NCBI GenBank assembly: GCA_030512295.1 | Contig: JAULSR010000002.1 | Span: 2,604,001-2,668,000 of the forward strand | Length of the DNA: 64,000 bases | Source: Bombardia bombarda | Taxonomy: Eukaryota; Ascomycota; Sordariomycetes; Sordariales; Lasiosphaeriaceae | Reading direction: 5' to 3' | Part shown: positions 34,342 to 46,531 of the stretch, piece after piece | How positions within the stretch are numbered: the stretch's first letter is position 1 | How the letters are laid out: every line of letters starts with the position of its first letter | Translations under genes and position numbers: made by a program | The notes under the pieces: model-generated | The model's input: the letters and a program-made list of their open reading frames with translations, nothing else | The model's database searches: none | Told to the model about the DNA's origin: nothing

Positions 34342-34771
34342 GGGGGATGGGATGGATTCTGGGCGGACTCTGGGCTGCGGGCGACGGGGGCTATGGTTAG
34401 GTCTTGAAAAAGGAATGGGTTAATGAGATTGAAAATTCAGCTTTCTTTTGGTGAGTGGGGGAAGTGGTGTGCATGCACCCACTTCACATAAAAAGACACA
34501 TGCGCAGGAGCAACAGTTCGTTTTGCAGTTTTCCGGGATCAGAGGCTGAAGAGAGAAGAGACTAAAGGAATCCTTGTGAGGTGAATGAATGAAAGGATAG
34601 ACTGGTATGTCGTCTGTCCTTTTCCGGTGCAAGAAATCTGGTATCTCTCGAAATTGAAACCAAGTGTGTACTGCTAGAGATTGAATACTCTCTGTTTTCG
34701 ACGGCTGTCAGTCACACAAACTATATAGATAGAAAATGTAGACCAGATTTTCATCCAATAGTCTGGCATCT
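34342..34771. other. Intergenic before tRNA-Lys
   Basis: I see nothing beyond the likely 3' region of the small gene and upstream flank of the tRNA. Confidence 0.5.
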
Positions 34772-34844
34772 GCCCGGCTAGCTCAATCGGTAGAGCGTGA
34801 GACTCTTAATCTCAAGGTTGTGGGTTCGACCCCCACGTCGGGCT
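34772..34844 (+). tRNA. tRNA-Lys (CUU)
   Basis: This 73-base sequence folds as a cloverleaf: acceptor stem GCCCGGC paired with GTCGGGC, D arm GCTC...GAGC, anticodon stem TGAGA/TCTCA with loop CTCTTAA (anticodon CTT), and T arm GTGGG-TTCGACC-CCCAC. The discriminator base is T. There is no intron, as usual for tRNA-Lys(CUU) in filamentous fungi. Internal A and B boxes (TAGCTCAATCGG, GGTTCGACCCC) serve as the RNA polymerase III promoter. A TTTT run about 35 bases downstream may end transcription. Confidence 0.97.
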
Positions 34845-36320
34845 CAATTCCCGCGTCGCAGTTGCCAACTAGCTTATCTTTTGCTCTCTTTGCAGAGACT
34901 CCCCTTTTCTTTTGTTCTCTTGCTTGTTTCCACAGTTCGGGCTGAATTTCTCAAGTTGCTTCCGCGGTTGCCTTTCTCTGAATGTCTCCGCAACGTTAGT
35001 CATTCTGTATTGACTCCATCCAACGTGCTTGATTGACATCATGGCATTCCTGCCAAATGGTTGAAACAAGAAAAAAACCGCAAAATCCAACTGAAGTTCC
35101 ACAGTCTTACAGGCGCCTGCGTCATACTGCACAAACAAATCTTATACAGCTCAGTGAATTCACGTCGTTCATGGTAATGAGCACCCAGTCGTTGATTTAA
35201 AGCCAGGCCCAGGCTCATTTCACATTCAAGGAAATCAGTGGTGCTTAAAGGTTGTTTACAGTGTGGAATGGCCTCTCAGCGATCACTAAACACTAAGTCT
35301 ACTGTGTAAGTCTAAAAAACGGGCGCCGAGCCCGAGCTATTAATAAACGGCCTGGCCCCAAGATCACCGCCCCTAGACAAGTTCGCCTCATCAAACTTGT
35401 AGCGCAGGTGATGTGACAGTGATTGCGATGATCGATGATCGATCGTTCTAGACAATTGCAAAACGCTCTGAACTGGCTCGAACTGCCCCTCTTGGTTGTG
35501 CGTTGCCCCTCGCACCCCTCCTTGCGCTCCCCCGCCCTCTAGAACTAGTATTGGAGATTGGAGATGGCGGCTGGGCGCTGAAGGAACTGAAGGAGCGACT
35601 CGTGGCTCTCTGCGAGGTACCGAGATTCCCCGCACAGGGAGGCACATGCAGAATAGTACCCCAGTCCCCGCAATTGTTCCACCAATGGCTACGGAGTAAA
35701 GCCCGAGGCCTGAAAGCTTCTCCATGAGCAAAGGCGCGTCCAGACCAAACGAGTCAAAGTCAAATAAAATTTAGGCCGAGAGCCCAATCCCGTGTTTCGT
35801 CGCATCGCCCGCAATTGACCAGAGGAGAAACATGCGCTGCCAATTAAAGGCCCCTTCTTCGTCGCCAATTATGTGGACGCAACATGTCGTGCCGCGCGGT
35901 GCTATCGCTTCCGCAACCGGCCACCGCGCAATTGCAGCTGCTGCAACTGCTTGGAAACGGAGCGGCAGCCCATTATTGCAAAGGTCGCATTCGCAGCAGC
36001 TCATTGCTCGCTCGCCTTCCCGGCTCAAACAGAGACCTGGCCACTGCAGCTAGGGGCACGCCTTACATGACGTCCCGGTACCCCGCCTCCACCTCCGCCA
36101 GTCCCAAACCTGTGGTCTCCCCCGCGCCTGTCGCAGTAATAATACCAAGAGCAACAACACCTACAAGACCGACAACAATAATACATTATTTGCCCTTGCC
36201 GCTCCCCAACTACAACATACTCAGCACCTACTATCACTACAGCATCAGCGACAACATCAACAACAACGCGCATTTCACTCGGGCTGTCGGAGGCCACCCA
36301 CGGCGAGCAAGCCGCCCACC
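34845..36320. other. Intergenic, glycerol kinase promoter and leader
   Basis: No supported gene. The last 260 bases before 36321 are CA-rich with many ACAACA steps, typical of a leader. An upstream frame from ATG 36067 overlaps the kinase start (see findings). Confidence 0.5.
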
Positions 36321-38199
36321 ATGGGCGATGGCGGGGCTCTCAACCGGGCGCACATGGAACAAGAGCTCGCCTCGCCCATCGCGGCGAGCGGCTTGGATAC
36401 GAACGGGAACGGGAACGGGAACGGGCATGTCATCATCAACCCCAGCAGTGGCGGAAGCGAAAACGGGTCTATCGAGGTCGACATGGGCCTTGAAGCCATC
36501 GCCGCCCGCACTGTCGAGGAGCACCTGCCGCGGGGTATACACGAAACCGAGGAAGAAATAAAGCGCCAGTGGTTTGTCGGGAGCATAGACCAGGGCACCA
36601 CCTCGTCGCGATTTCTCATATTCAACGGCGAGGGCGACCCGGTCGCGAGCCACCAGATAGAGTTTGAGAATCTCTACCCCAGGTCCGGATGGCACGAGCA
36701 TGAACCCATGGAGCTCCTCAGCTCGGTAGAGGAGTGCATCGACAAGGCGATGGGCAAGTTCGTCGCCCTGGGCCATTCAAAAGCCGACATCCGATCGATC
36801 GGCATCACAAACCAGCGAGAGACCACAGTGGTATGGGACACCACCACCGGCGAGCCCATCTGCAACGCCATCGTCTGGCCCGACACGAGGACGAAGGCGC
36901 TCGTGCGCGAGCTCAAGTCGCGCAAGTCCGCCGACACCCTGACCGACCTCTGCGGGCTGCCCCTCTCAACCTACCCGAGCAGCGTCAAGCTCATGTGGCT
37001 TCTCCAGAACGACGGGGCCGTCAAGCAGGCCTACGAAGAGGGCCGCCTCGCCTTCGGCACCGTCGACTCGTGGCTCATCTACAAGCTCAACGGCGGCGCG
37101 CAAGCAGAGAAGCCCATCCACGTCACCGACAGCACCAACGCGAGCAGGACCATGTTCATGAACCTCCACACGTTGCAGTACGACGACAAGCTGCTCGAGT
37201 TCTTCGGCATCGATCGGACCAAGATCCACCTGCCCAAGATCGTGCCCTCCTCTGACGCCGAGTGCTTTGGACGTATCGCCAGCGGTGTTCTTGAGGGCGT
37301 GTCTATCGCGGGCTGCCTCGGCGACCAGTCCAGCGCGCTGGTCGGGCAGTGCGGCTTCAGCCCTGGGCAGGCCAAGAACACTTATGGCACCGGGTGCTTC
37401 CTGCTCTACAACGTCGGGGACAAGCCCGTCATCTCCAAGTATGGCCTCCTGGCCACGGTGGCGTATGACTTTGGCGGGGGTAGAAAGCCCGTGTACGCGC
37501 TGGAGGGGAGCATAGCGGTGGCCGGCGCGGGCGTCAAGTTCTTGATGAACAACCTGGGCTTTGTTGACGAGTCGCGACTGATCACGGAGCTTGCGGAGTC
37601 GGTTGATGATAACGGGGGTGTTGTCTTTGTCACAGCCTTTAGTGGTCTTTTTGCTCCCTACTGGATTGACGACGCCAAGGGGACTTTGTGTGAGTTTTTT
37701 TTGCTTATCTGTGTTTTACCCCCTTTAATGCAGGAAACTAACAACATCCAACCCAGTCGGCATCACCCAACACACATCCAAAGGCCACATCGCGCGGGCG
37801 ACCCTCGAAGCAACATGCTACCAGACCAAGGCGATCCTCGACGCCATGGAAAAAGACTCGGGCCACAAGCTCGAGTCGCTCTCGGTCGACGGCGGCCTGT
37901 CCAACTCGGACCTCTGCATGCAGACCCAGGCCGACATCAGCGGCATCCGCGTCGACCGCCCCGCCATGCGCGAGACCACGGCCCTCGGCGCCGCCATCGC
38001 CGCCGGCCTCGCCACGGGCGTCTGGAACGAGCTCGCTGACCTGAAGGAGGTCAATCAGGAGGGCCGCAGGATCTTCAAGCCGCAGATGGACCGCGCCGTG
38101 GCCGAGAAGCTGTTTGTCAAGTGGGAGCAGGCGGTCGAGATGAGTCGCGGGTGGGTGAAAGTGGGTGAGGATGAGGGGGGGAGTGATTGTGAGAGTTGA
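36321..38199 (+). CDS. GUT1: Glycerol kinase
   Basis: Exons 36321-37689 and 37757-38199, with a 67-base intron (GTGAGT...CCCAG), give 603 residues. The family core begins near residue 84 with WFVGSIDQGTTSSRFLIF, the phosphate-binding loop of the FGGY kinases. It continues with GITNQRETTVVWD, WPDTRTK, FGTVDSWLIYKL, TDSTNASRTMFMNL and the second nucleotide-binding element NTYGTGCFLLYNVGDKP. GGVVFVTAFSGLFAPYWIDD precedes the intron and SVDGGLSNSDLCMQTQADIS follows it. The enzyme phosphorylates glycerol to sn-glycerol 3-phosphate in the cytosol, the entry step of glycerol catabolism; in fungi it works with mitochondrial Gut2. The first 83 residues are an extra acidic and Asn/Gly-rich tail (repeated NG from a GGGAAC repeat). 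The ATG lies in an excellent context (CCACCATGG). A shorter start within the tail is possible but there is no reason to prefer it. Confidence 0.96.
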
Positions 38200-39720
38200 G
38201 AGGGTAGGGCGGGATGGGAGACACACGCACGCATAGGGGGGATGGGGTTTGGATGGATGGATGGATGGGGGTTTTGACTTTTTAAGCGGCTATCGAATGG
38301 CTTTTTAATACTTAGGACTACTAACTGACGGATACCACATTGTCTTGTCAAGCCATGCATACTCTTATGTTTTTTTCCTGCATTATTTGTTTATAGCAGT
38401 TTGTTTCATGTATCAGTTCATTGTTGTTTTGCTTAGAATAGGGGTGGTGGGGGTTGAGGGGGATAACGATGATGTTGTCTCAGGGTTTAGGTACCTACTT
38501 ACTTACTCTTTAATATGATTGTATTATTAGTTATATCTTGTGTCAACGCTGAGGCTTGATGTTGTTAGAAATACTATCCCCTGAAGGGAATATAATTTGT
38601 AAGGAATCGCCTTGTAAGCAAACAGGCCGTTGGCTGTGTGCGTAATGATGGTTACATACACCTGTTTGAGGGGTATGCAAATAACCCCAGACGAGATGTC
38701 ACAGTTGCATAGGCAACTAGTAAATCAATCTACGTGGAGAGAGAGCCAATCCATATGTACAAACATACACACCATTTCGAAAAAGGCCGCCATCAACGAG
38801 TGCAGTGTGAGCAGAGATAGCAAGCAACAGCATACAGTTACCAGGTAGTATCGTATCTAATAACCAACCTTCCCTCCTCTATCAAAGATCTTTTTAGTTG
38901 TCCAATTCGCGTCGACCCCACCTGAATCTGACCTGACAACCCAAATCCTATCAGAACCCAACCCAGCCTGATCTCGACCCAACATGACCGACCCATCGAG
39001 GCAATAGCAACAGCCAGCTTCCTTCCAGATAAGTGAACCTTAGAGAAAAAACATAAACCTAACTGACGGAGATATTGTCAGTCAGATCATATCTAAAAGA
39101 CAAGTGTGTTGTTTTTGTTTGCTTGTTTGTGCGGCAGGTCTATCACCACACATACATACATCCGTCAGCCACACTTATACTGAGCAACGCCCTTCCTCAT
39201 CTATTCCTCTCTCTCTCTCATCTCCTCCTCTCCCCGTTTTAAGTTTTTTTTCTTTCCTCCCTGGCTGTCTTCGAATGACTTGAAACAGGCCATACACCAA
39301 GGAACAACAACCCCGCAAACACACTCACGCACATACGACAAAGATGTGATGTCGTTATCTTGCCAGATCCGACGCCAGGCCTGTCCGGTACAGGGGATAG
39401 GGAGCTCGCCTGAAGATTTTTGCGGTAAGAGTGGTGATTGAGGAAGATCAAAAAAGTAGAACATGAAATTTTGTAACAGAAAGGAAAATGAGAAATAATA
39501 TAATAAGTTTAAAAGTCTCCCGCAGTCTGTCTGGTATTATAAGAATGTGCGAGAGGAAGCAGAAAGCGTGTGGTAGGTAGGTAGGTGGGCCTATAAGATA
39601 GTACAGCGGTGATCACAACCATCATCACCACCACAAAAGAAAAAAAGGCCTCTAGTTGTTCGTTACGTGTGTTTTTTTTTTCTCTTGTCCAACAAAATGT
39701 AAAATGTTTTTGTTTTTCTT
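38200..39720. other. Intergenic between convergent GUT1 and the pyrophosphorylase gene
   Basis: Two genes end toward each other across 1.5 kb. I see a GGAT repeat (about 38251-38266) and T-rich stretches suited to 3' end formation, but no further gene. Confidence 0.5.
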
Positions 39721-41149
39721 TTACATGATAATGGCAGGCACGTCGACATTCGCCTTGATCGTCTTGTGCGGCAAGATGCTTCCGCCATTGACGTAAATCT
39801 CATCGCCAATCGTAACATCATCGCCCAGGACCGTCACGTTCTCAAGCCGCGCCCACTTGCCCACGGTGCTGTTCCAGCCGACAATCGTGCTCTTGACCCA
39901 CGCGTGGTCCTTGACCTTGGACCTCGACAGCAGCACGCAGCGCTGCAGCCTCACGCCGTCGCCCACCACCACGTCAGGGCCAATCGTGACATTGGGCCCT
40001 ATTCTGCAGTTCTTGCCGATGCGCGCAGACGGGTCGATCAGCACGTTGCCGCCGTACACGTACGGCAGCGACGGCGGCGCGAGCTCCTTGGCGCCCTTCT
40101 TGGTCAGGCTCGACAGGTACAGGTAGGTGCCCGTCAGAAAATCCTTGGGCTGGCCAATGTCCATCCAGAAGCCGTCGAGGTCGAACGAGTGCAGCTGGCC
40201 GTCCTTGGTCATGGCGGGGAAGGTCTCCTGCTCGATCGAGGTGGGGCGCAGCTCGATGCGGTCGAGGACCGATGTGTTGAGGATGTAGATGCCGGCGTTG
40301 ATGCGGTTGCCGACGAACTCGACGGGCTTCTCGACGAAGCGGTCGATGCGCGACGGGTGGTTGGGCTTGTGCACGATGACGCCGTACTTTGAGGGCTCCT
40401 CGACCTTGGTCACTACGATGGTGCCCTCGTCGCCGTGCGACTTGTGGAAGGCCGCCAGCTCCTTGAAGGGGTACTCGCACGTCACGTCAGAGTTGAGCAC
40501 GAAGAAGGGGGTGTCGTCCTTGCGCAGCGTCTTCTCGGCCAGCTTGAGGGGGCCGGCGGTGCCCAGGGGCTCGTGCTCGATGGAGATGGTGATGTTGATG
40601 CCGAATTGCTTCTCGTACTGTATTGTGGGGAAGGGAACATGTTAGCTACCTGCGTATACCTATCTGCCTGCATTTTGTGTCTGGAGGGTATAGGGGGTAG
40701 GAGTAGGAGAGGGAAGTCACCAACCTCGGCCAGGTACTTCTCCATAATCTCTGGGCGGTAGTTGACAGCAAGGACGATGTCGGTGACACCAGCGGCGGCA
40801 AGAGCCTCAATTTGGTGCAGAATCATGCGCTTGTTGCCGAACTCGACCAAGGGCTTCGGCATAGTCAGGGTCTGCAGACGAGGAATCCATTAGCTATTTG
40901 GGCGCCCCAGACGCAGCAATATTTTGGTTGCACTCGGGCCGAGGGCGTTCGCTCGACTCGAGAGCCATTCTATTGTATAGGGTGGTGATAGGGTGGCTGG
41001 CATACGAGAGGGCGAAGACGCGTGCCAAAGCCGCCGACAAGAATTAAGGCTGTGAAGGACGCGACATGTTAGCAAGGGAGAGGGCGAGCAGCGCAGCGCA
41101 GCAGGAAGGAGCATAGGAGGCGCGGTGCGGATCGTTGCTTACCCTTCAT
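39721..41149 (-). CDS. MPG1: Mannose-1-phosphate guanylyltransferase (GDP-mannose pyrophosphorylase)
   Basis: Four coding exons, 41143-41149, 41006-41049, 40725-40871 and 39721-40617, give 364 residues, exactly the usual length. The first exon codes only MK plus one base. The nucleotidyltransferase signature GGFGTRLRPL (residues 8-17) is split across introns 1 and 2 boundaries, and is followed by TMPKPLVEFGNKRMI. Further family blocks are FFVLNSDVTCEYPFKELAAF, GFWMDIGQPKDFLTGTYLYL and a C-terminal left-handed beta-helix of hexapeptide repeats (IGKNCRIGPNVTIGPDVVVG). The enzyme makes GDP-mannose from mannose 1-phosphate and GTP in the cytosol, supplying N- and O-mannosylation, GPI anchors and wall mannan; the yeast homologue PSA1/VIG9 is essential. 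The introns begin GTAAGC, GTATGC and GTTGGT. The last is a weaker donor but is required by conservation. Confidence 0.97.
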
Positions 41150-44100
41150 ATTTGCGGTGTTGTTTTTTTGGGAAGTGGTTGCAGTAGCGGTGGTGATTGA
41201 GGTATTGCTCGGCTGGGCAATGAGTGACGGAAAGCGGAAGAGGTAGAGGGAAAAAAGTTCAATTCAACGAGTGTAAGAAGGGTGAAAAAAGAAGCGGGAA
41301 GCAGTCGCAGTCGCTGGCAGTGGCCTTGGTGGTTTGGTTGTAAATGACCAACAGGACAGAAAGTATAGGATGGAAGGGTCGATTGGCAGCTGCTGAATAC
41401 GATCACGGGACAGGAATCTTCAAGGAGGCGGCAAGAAGGGGGGAAACACGAAGTAGACTGGTCTGACGCAGAAGTCTTCTTCAAAGGCCGGGCGTGGAAT
41501 TAATTCGAGAAGGACACCTCTTTTGGAGGAGCGTTTTTTTTCTGGGGCAAATGTGTCTCGAGTGAGTGTGGCGGTCTTCGGTCTTCCTCACCTTGCAGCG
41601 TGAGGTGCCTCTCGTTGGGCGTGCCTCACAGTTCCAGGCCCCCCCCCCCCCACCCCCCTGATGCCCCTGGCTCTTGCAGGGCGCTGGTAGGTCGTAGCTG
41701 CCGACTAATAAGACAGCGGCGTGGCACGAGGTTCGACTTCACAAGGCTGTTTGGCTGGAGCTGGGAAAGCTGGGTCCAATGGTCAGTGCACATTTCCCGC
41801 ATTTCCACCCAGGTCCACCCAATCAGATAATATAATTTCTTTGGCGAAATTGGTCCAACGATCGCACCTCCCTTTAACTTCCTGTTGTCCCCTATTTTTT
41901 CTGTCTTGCTAAAAAAGGCGTTTTTCTGCAAAATCAAAACACCAGATTGAAGCATCAGCTCATATGCTTTGTTCAGTCTTGTCCTCGTGAACCGAATCGG
42001 GCAACGCCGATATGCGCCGTGGTCAGGTTGTCGTTCCGTTACACAAATCCCAGGTCGTGTCTGGCGATTGCGGGGACCGGGTGTCCTATCCACCCCATCC
42101 CCCCTTTGCTAAGTTGCTTCCAGTTGGGGTGTGGTGCCTGCCGCGTCACCGGGTGGCTTGTTTTAAGCACAAACTGCTCCGTGGCACCCCCCGTGCCTAG
42201 TTCTAGATGATAGATCTCGGCTACCCCCGGGCCGTCATGTTGAAACACCCGGATCCAGGTCTTGAATAAGACGTCTTGTTTATCGATACGAATAGTTGCA
42301 ACCCCACTAACCACTAACCGCTAAGGTACTTAAGTTGGTGGTCATAATGAAGGAGGATGACATCCCTCTGGTCAGGCATGGTGACGACACAAACTAGATG
42401 AATCACGCCAACTGAAAAACTGCTGCACTGCGCCTTACAACAAGTCATGCGTCTTGCCTTTCTCATCAACCTCCAGATGGAAACCTCCACCTTCCTCCCA
42501 TCTGGGTTCTACCTGGGAAAAAGCAATGCTTACACGGTGAGCAATGCAACCTTTCTCACCACCATGTCCCTCCCGTCCACGACCGCCCCCGAATGCAGAT
42601 CACGGAACCCGTTGCCGATGCCGGGACAACCTGCCCTCTCCTCACATATCTCTCCCGTCCCCACCATCACTTATTTGAACAATCGCCATGGCTACCGAGA
42701 TCCGTACATGTCGGTATATAAAAAGGTTCCAGTGCATATATACAGACATACATACATACATACATGCACACATGCATGCAACCAGACTTCTCGTGACATT
42801 TCGCCATCTTATCCCTTTGCAGATAGATAGATGTATGTAGACAAGTTCAAGCCAAATATAACTGTAGTACTAATATTACTATCAAACTATTGTAAAAAGG
42901 TCACATTTCATTCATGGTCATAATCATCATCTCTCCCTCTCTCGTCTTCCCTTTCTCTACTCACTCTCTTTCAAATCTTCTCATACTTGTCATGTCTCGT
43001 TTCGTCAAATAAAAAGGATAGAAAATCTCATCTCCCATGTAAACACCCTTCCCCCTCCCCGATCCATTTCGTCAGTGAATATAGCTCAACCTATCCCAAA
43101 CTCAGCCCAGCCCTGTTCAGGTGCTCTCATTGCCAGAGGAGAAAAAAGCAGTCTGCATGTGTTCGTAAAATGCAGCCTTCCTTCTCATTGCCTCCCTAGG
43201 CAGCAAGTAACGCCCCTCTCCGCCGCCTTCGCCCCCTTTTTTGACAGCGATGGAAACAGCGTCAACAAAGGGGGCAAGCATGAACCCTCCTCCCCGTTTC
43301 TCCCATCACCATCACCATCACCACCATAGGCAACCACCACCCGCTCTCAGAAAATGGGATAGACAAAAGCTAGCTAATAGTAGAGAATGTCCCCCTTCCA
43401 GTTTGTTGCAAATTTCAGCCAACCAACCGGATTCACCCATAAAAAGTACCATCCGACTGTTCTATATAAAAAGAGAGAGAGAGCAGTGAGAAAAAGAATT
43501 GGCGCACGCAGAGGCGGGCGGCGAGTGGGTGGTGACAGTGAGTGAGTCGGTGAGTCGGTGGTAGATCATTTCCAATCAAAAAGAAAAAGAAAAGGACATC
43601 TAAGCCATTTGAAACAAGTTTGCGCATGACATAATGAAAATGTTGTGTTCTTTTTTTTGTTTTTGTCTCCCTCTTCTTGCCTCCCTGCTGCTCCTCGCCC
43701 CCCTTCAGCGCCACCGTCCCCCCTTTCCTCCTTCCCAGACTAGATCATGTCTATTCATCCGCTCGATTTCATCTCCCCCACACCCAAGGAGACCCAGAAC
43801 AGAGTGATATGCCCGCCCGTCTGTCCATACAGAGCAGTCCAACATTCCAAAGGATGGTAGTGTGTGAAGAACGATCAAGGTCCAAAAAAATAAAAGAAAC
43901 TCATAAAGTTGTCATCAAAAAACAAAAAGCCATGCATATTCGTCTCGTGGTTAATCCGTTTCACCAGAGTTGCCTCTTCGAAGTATTCCGCTCAAGGAAA
44001 AAGATAAGAAAAAAAGGATAGATTGGTCCAATCAATGTTTCTGGCTTCTCTAGTTGGTACTGTGATACCCAACTGGAGAAACAATCCACGCCATCCATGA

Positions 44101-44724
44101 CTGAGTTTCTGGTTGACCGATAAGAACAAAACGACCAAAAGCAAAACGAATAGGAACGGTCCGGATCCAAGAAGCCCCCAGTGTGTTGTGTTTCCCGAGT
44201 CAAGGCAGTTTAAAGAAAAACATCAGAATCGTTGACAGGTCGTAAAATGATGCTAAAAAAAATAGCCGAGAAATCGAGTCTATATCGTTAAAGGTCGTTT
44301 AATCATTGTCGTCGAGTGCATGATATAAAAGTTTTTTTCCCTCCCTTTCGTTCATCATCTTTCTTGTTTCGTTGTCGTCTTTGCTCCATTGTCGCCATGT
44401 CTCTTTCCAGGCTCCTCTCCAGGAATAGGGGTTGGTAATGCCACCAAAGGGGTATAGTCCCGGATCTCTCTCTCTCCCGTCTCTTGCACCATGTTGTTGC
44501 TGTGAAGCGTTCTCCAGATTTATATCAAAATATATGGCCCCGGTTTCTTTTCTTCGACAATTCGCGGTCCTGGTCTCCATCAACGGGGGGGCTGGTTGCC
44601 TTATCCTCAAGGGGCTGGGTAGCGGGGAGGATTGAGTGGCGATGGGACGGGGAATGTCCAGATGTCGTCCCTTCAACTAGGCTCCATACGGGAAAAAAGG
44701 ATCGGCAGCCCCTGTTCTTGTCTC
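41150..44724. other. 3.6 kb intergenic region
   Basis: The part next to 41150 is the promoter and leader of the pyrophosphorylase gene. The rest has no supported gene. It includes a (CATA)n repeat at 42746-42765, a run of C at 41641-41651 and pyrimidine-rich tracts. Confidence 0.5.
42746..42765. repeat. (CATA)n tetranucleotide repeat
   Basis: Five CATA/CATG-like units followed by further CATGCA steps. Confidence 0.8.
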
Positions 44725-45542
44725 TCATTCTAAGGATGTGGTCGAGCTGCTGCTCGAGTGGTGGCCAGACCGACGGTTGTGGTGGCCATGTCCATGATTG
44801 GAAGTAGAGTGGTGGCGGCTGCCCCTCCGGGACTTGCGTGTGGCCTCGTCTACTGGGAGTCCCTGGACAATACCATTGCGGGCCAGCATGCCGCCATTGA
44901 CCGAAAAGTTACGGCACACCATGAAGGCACGCATCGCTGCGTTCTCCTGAGCCAGGTTGTCTGATTCGTAGGTAAGATCGGTCTGGTACTCGCGGCCGTT
45001 GACCAAGACCAAGCAGGTGAAGCCACCAGTGCCACGGATGCACTCGTACATTGGATCCTGCCACCCACGACGCCGGCAGAGGCCTGCAAGTAGGGTCAGT
45101 TAGCTTCGGATCTTGGTGTACACGTAACATGGGGAACAGTTGGGCGCTCGGTTCCTGACGGGAGAAACAGAAAAGGACGCGAAGGAATCTGCATGGCAGC
45201 CCAACGTGAACGCCTCAGCCCTACAGAAAAGACGAAGCAGATAGGGGCAAGGTAGTAGATCGATAAGTGAACGATTTGGGGATGGTGGCCCCCGGATACG
45301 ATCTCGGGAAGCAGGAACAGACGGGAACAGCTCCATGTCGTGGAGATGTCGTGCAGGGGCCAACCATCCCCAAGGCAGAGGGATGACATGCTGCTGCTGG
45401 TGCTGGTGCTGTTGCTTGACGGCACCCCACCATGACCCAGCGACTCGGTATCGGAATTGGCGATGCCAGGGAGGTAATTTGGCTATCTGGGTGACTCAAT
45501 TGATGACTTACTTTCCAGGTACTGCATGTAGAAGCCGCCCAT
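44725..45542 (-). CDS. Small dsRNA-binding-motif-like protein
   Basis: Exons 45512-45542 and 44725-45083, joined across a 428-base intron (GTAAGT...TGCAG), give 129 residues. The N-terminus MGGFYMQYLESLCRRRGWQD, with YECIRGTGGFTCLVLVNGRE and DNLAQENAAMRAFMVCRNF, follows the alpha-beta-beta-beta-alpha order of a double-stranded RNA-binding motif. The final helix has the expected Ala-rich AQENAAMRAF pattern. The last 40 residues are basic, His/Ser-rich (SRRGSRHHSTSNHGHGHH) and probably disordered. I recall similar short single-domain proteins in other Sordariomycetes, none of known function. RNA binding is therefore inferred from the fold, and a structural rather than RNA-binding use of the motif is possible. 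Confidence 0.8.
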
Positions 45543-46478
45543 CGTGTCTGACTGTCTCCAATGGGTCGATATGTGACAAATAACGGGTGTGCTAAAAGTA
45601 GAAGGGGGTAACGCCTTGTGAAGCTCTGGCCTGTACACGGTGGAAGAGACGAGTGTCCTCTGAAAAAAAAAGCAAAGAACGCAAAAGCAAAGCCCGCGGG
45701 ACGGGATCCGGACTCCGTTTGATGCGATGCAATTGAGCCCAACCTAGGGGCAATGTGGCATAGAAAGCACACGGAAAGTAAGGCAAAATCGGAGTCGAAG
45801 CTTGTCCTACAGACGAGAGGGTGTTGTGGGTTGTGGGTGGTGGAAGAAGTCAAGGCTGATATGCTACGTATTCAAGGCTCGGACGCAGCAAGATCTGAGC
45901 CAGCAACGGCGAGACATGTGTGCTTTATTGCAGTGACGAGGTGACAGTGCGGGGCAGGGGACGGTAAATGTCTAGACGCAGACGCAAAAAGGGAAATGAC
46001 GGAAAGCTAGACGGACAGGACGAAAGGGTTCGTCAGATGCATGTCGACTGTAGAAATGCGGCTCAAAGTGTGACCCATCTTGATGTGTTGGCGTACGTCG
46101 TTGCCAGTTGATAAACCGCTGAGACTAGGCCAGCTCCACCACGACACATGGGGGGGTGGAGGGGATACCTTGAGGGGAAGATCTCTTGTGATAAGTCGGT
46201 CCAGTATGGATGTGGAAGTAAGTGGCTATAGGCCCGGGCACAATGCGGCGGCACCGTGCTGCTCACACTTTTCTTAATTTTTTTTTTTCACTTTCTTTGC
46301 CTCCTCCACCTGCTCACCATCCTCTTACCAATCTTTTGGCCGAGAATGGACGGGGGCCTGTGTACTTTCTGGGTAAAAAGCGCGCCTGTATATGCAGACC
46401 CAGGCATAGTGAGGTGGCAAAATGGAGACCGGCCAAGCAAGGCCTGTGTGCTGCCCTGCGGAGGGAGACGAGGAAGAA

Positions 46479-46531
46479 GCAGCAGCAGCAGCAGTAGCAG
46501 CAGTGGAGGCGGCGGCGGCGGCGGCGGCGGC
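46479..46531. repeat. (AGC)n and (GGC)n compound microsatellite
   Basis: Interrupted AGC units (46479-46502) pass directly into nine GGC units (46506-46531). Confidence 0.85.

Noticed and set aside
35884..36561. 225-codon frame as a separate gene before glycerol kinase
   Set aside because: It overlaps the kinase start in another frame and its latter part is only the shadow of the kinase coding sequence; kept as a possible upstream ORF from 36067 only.
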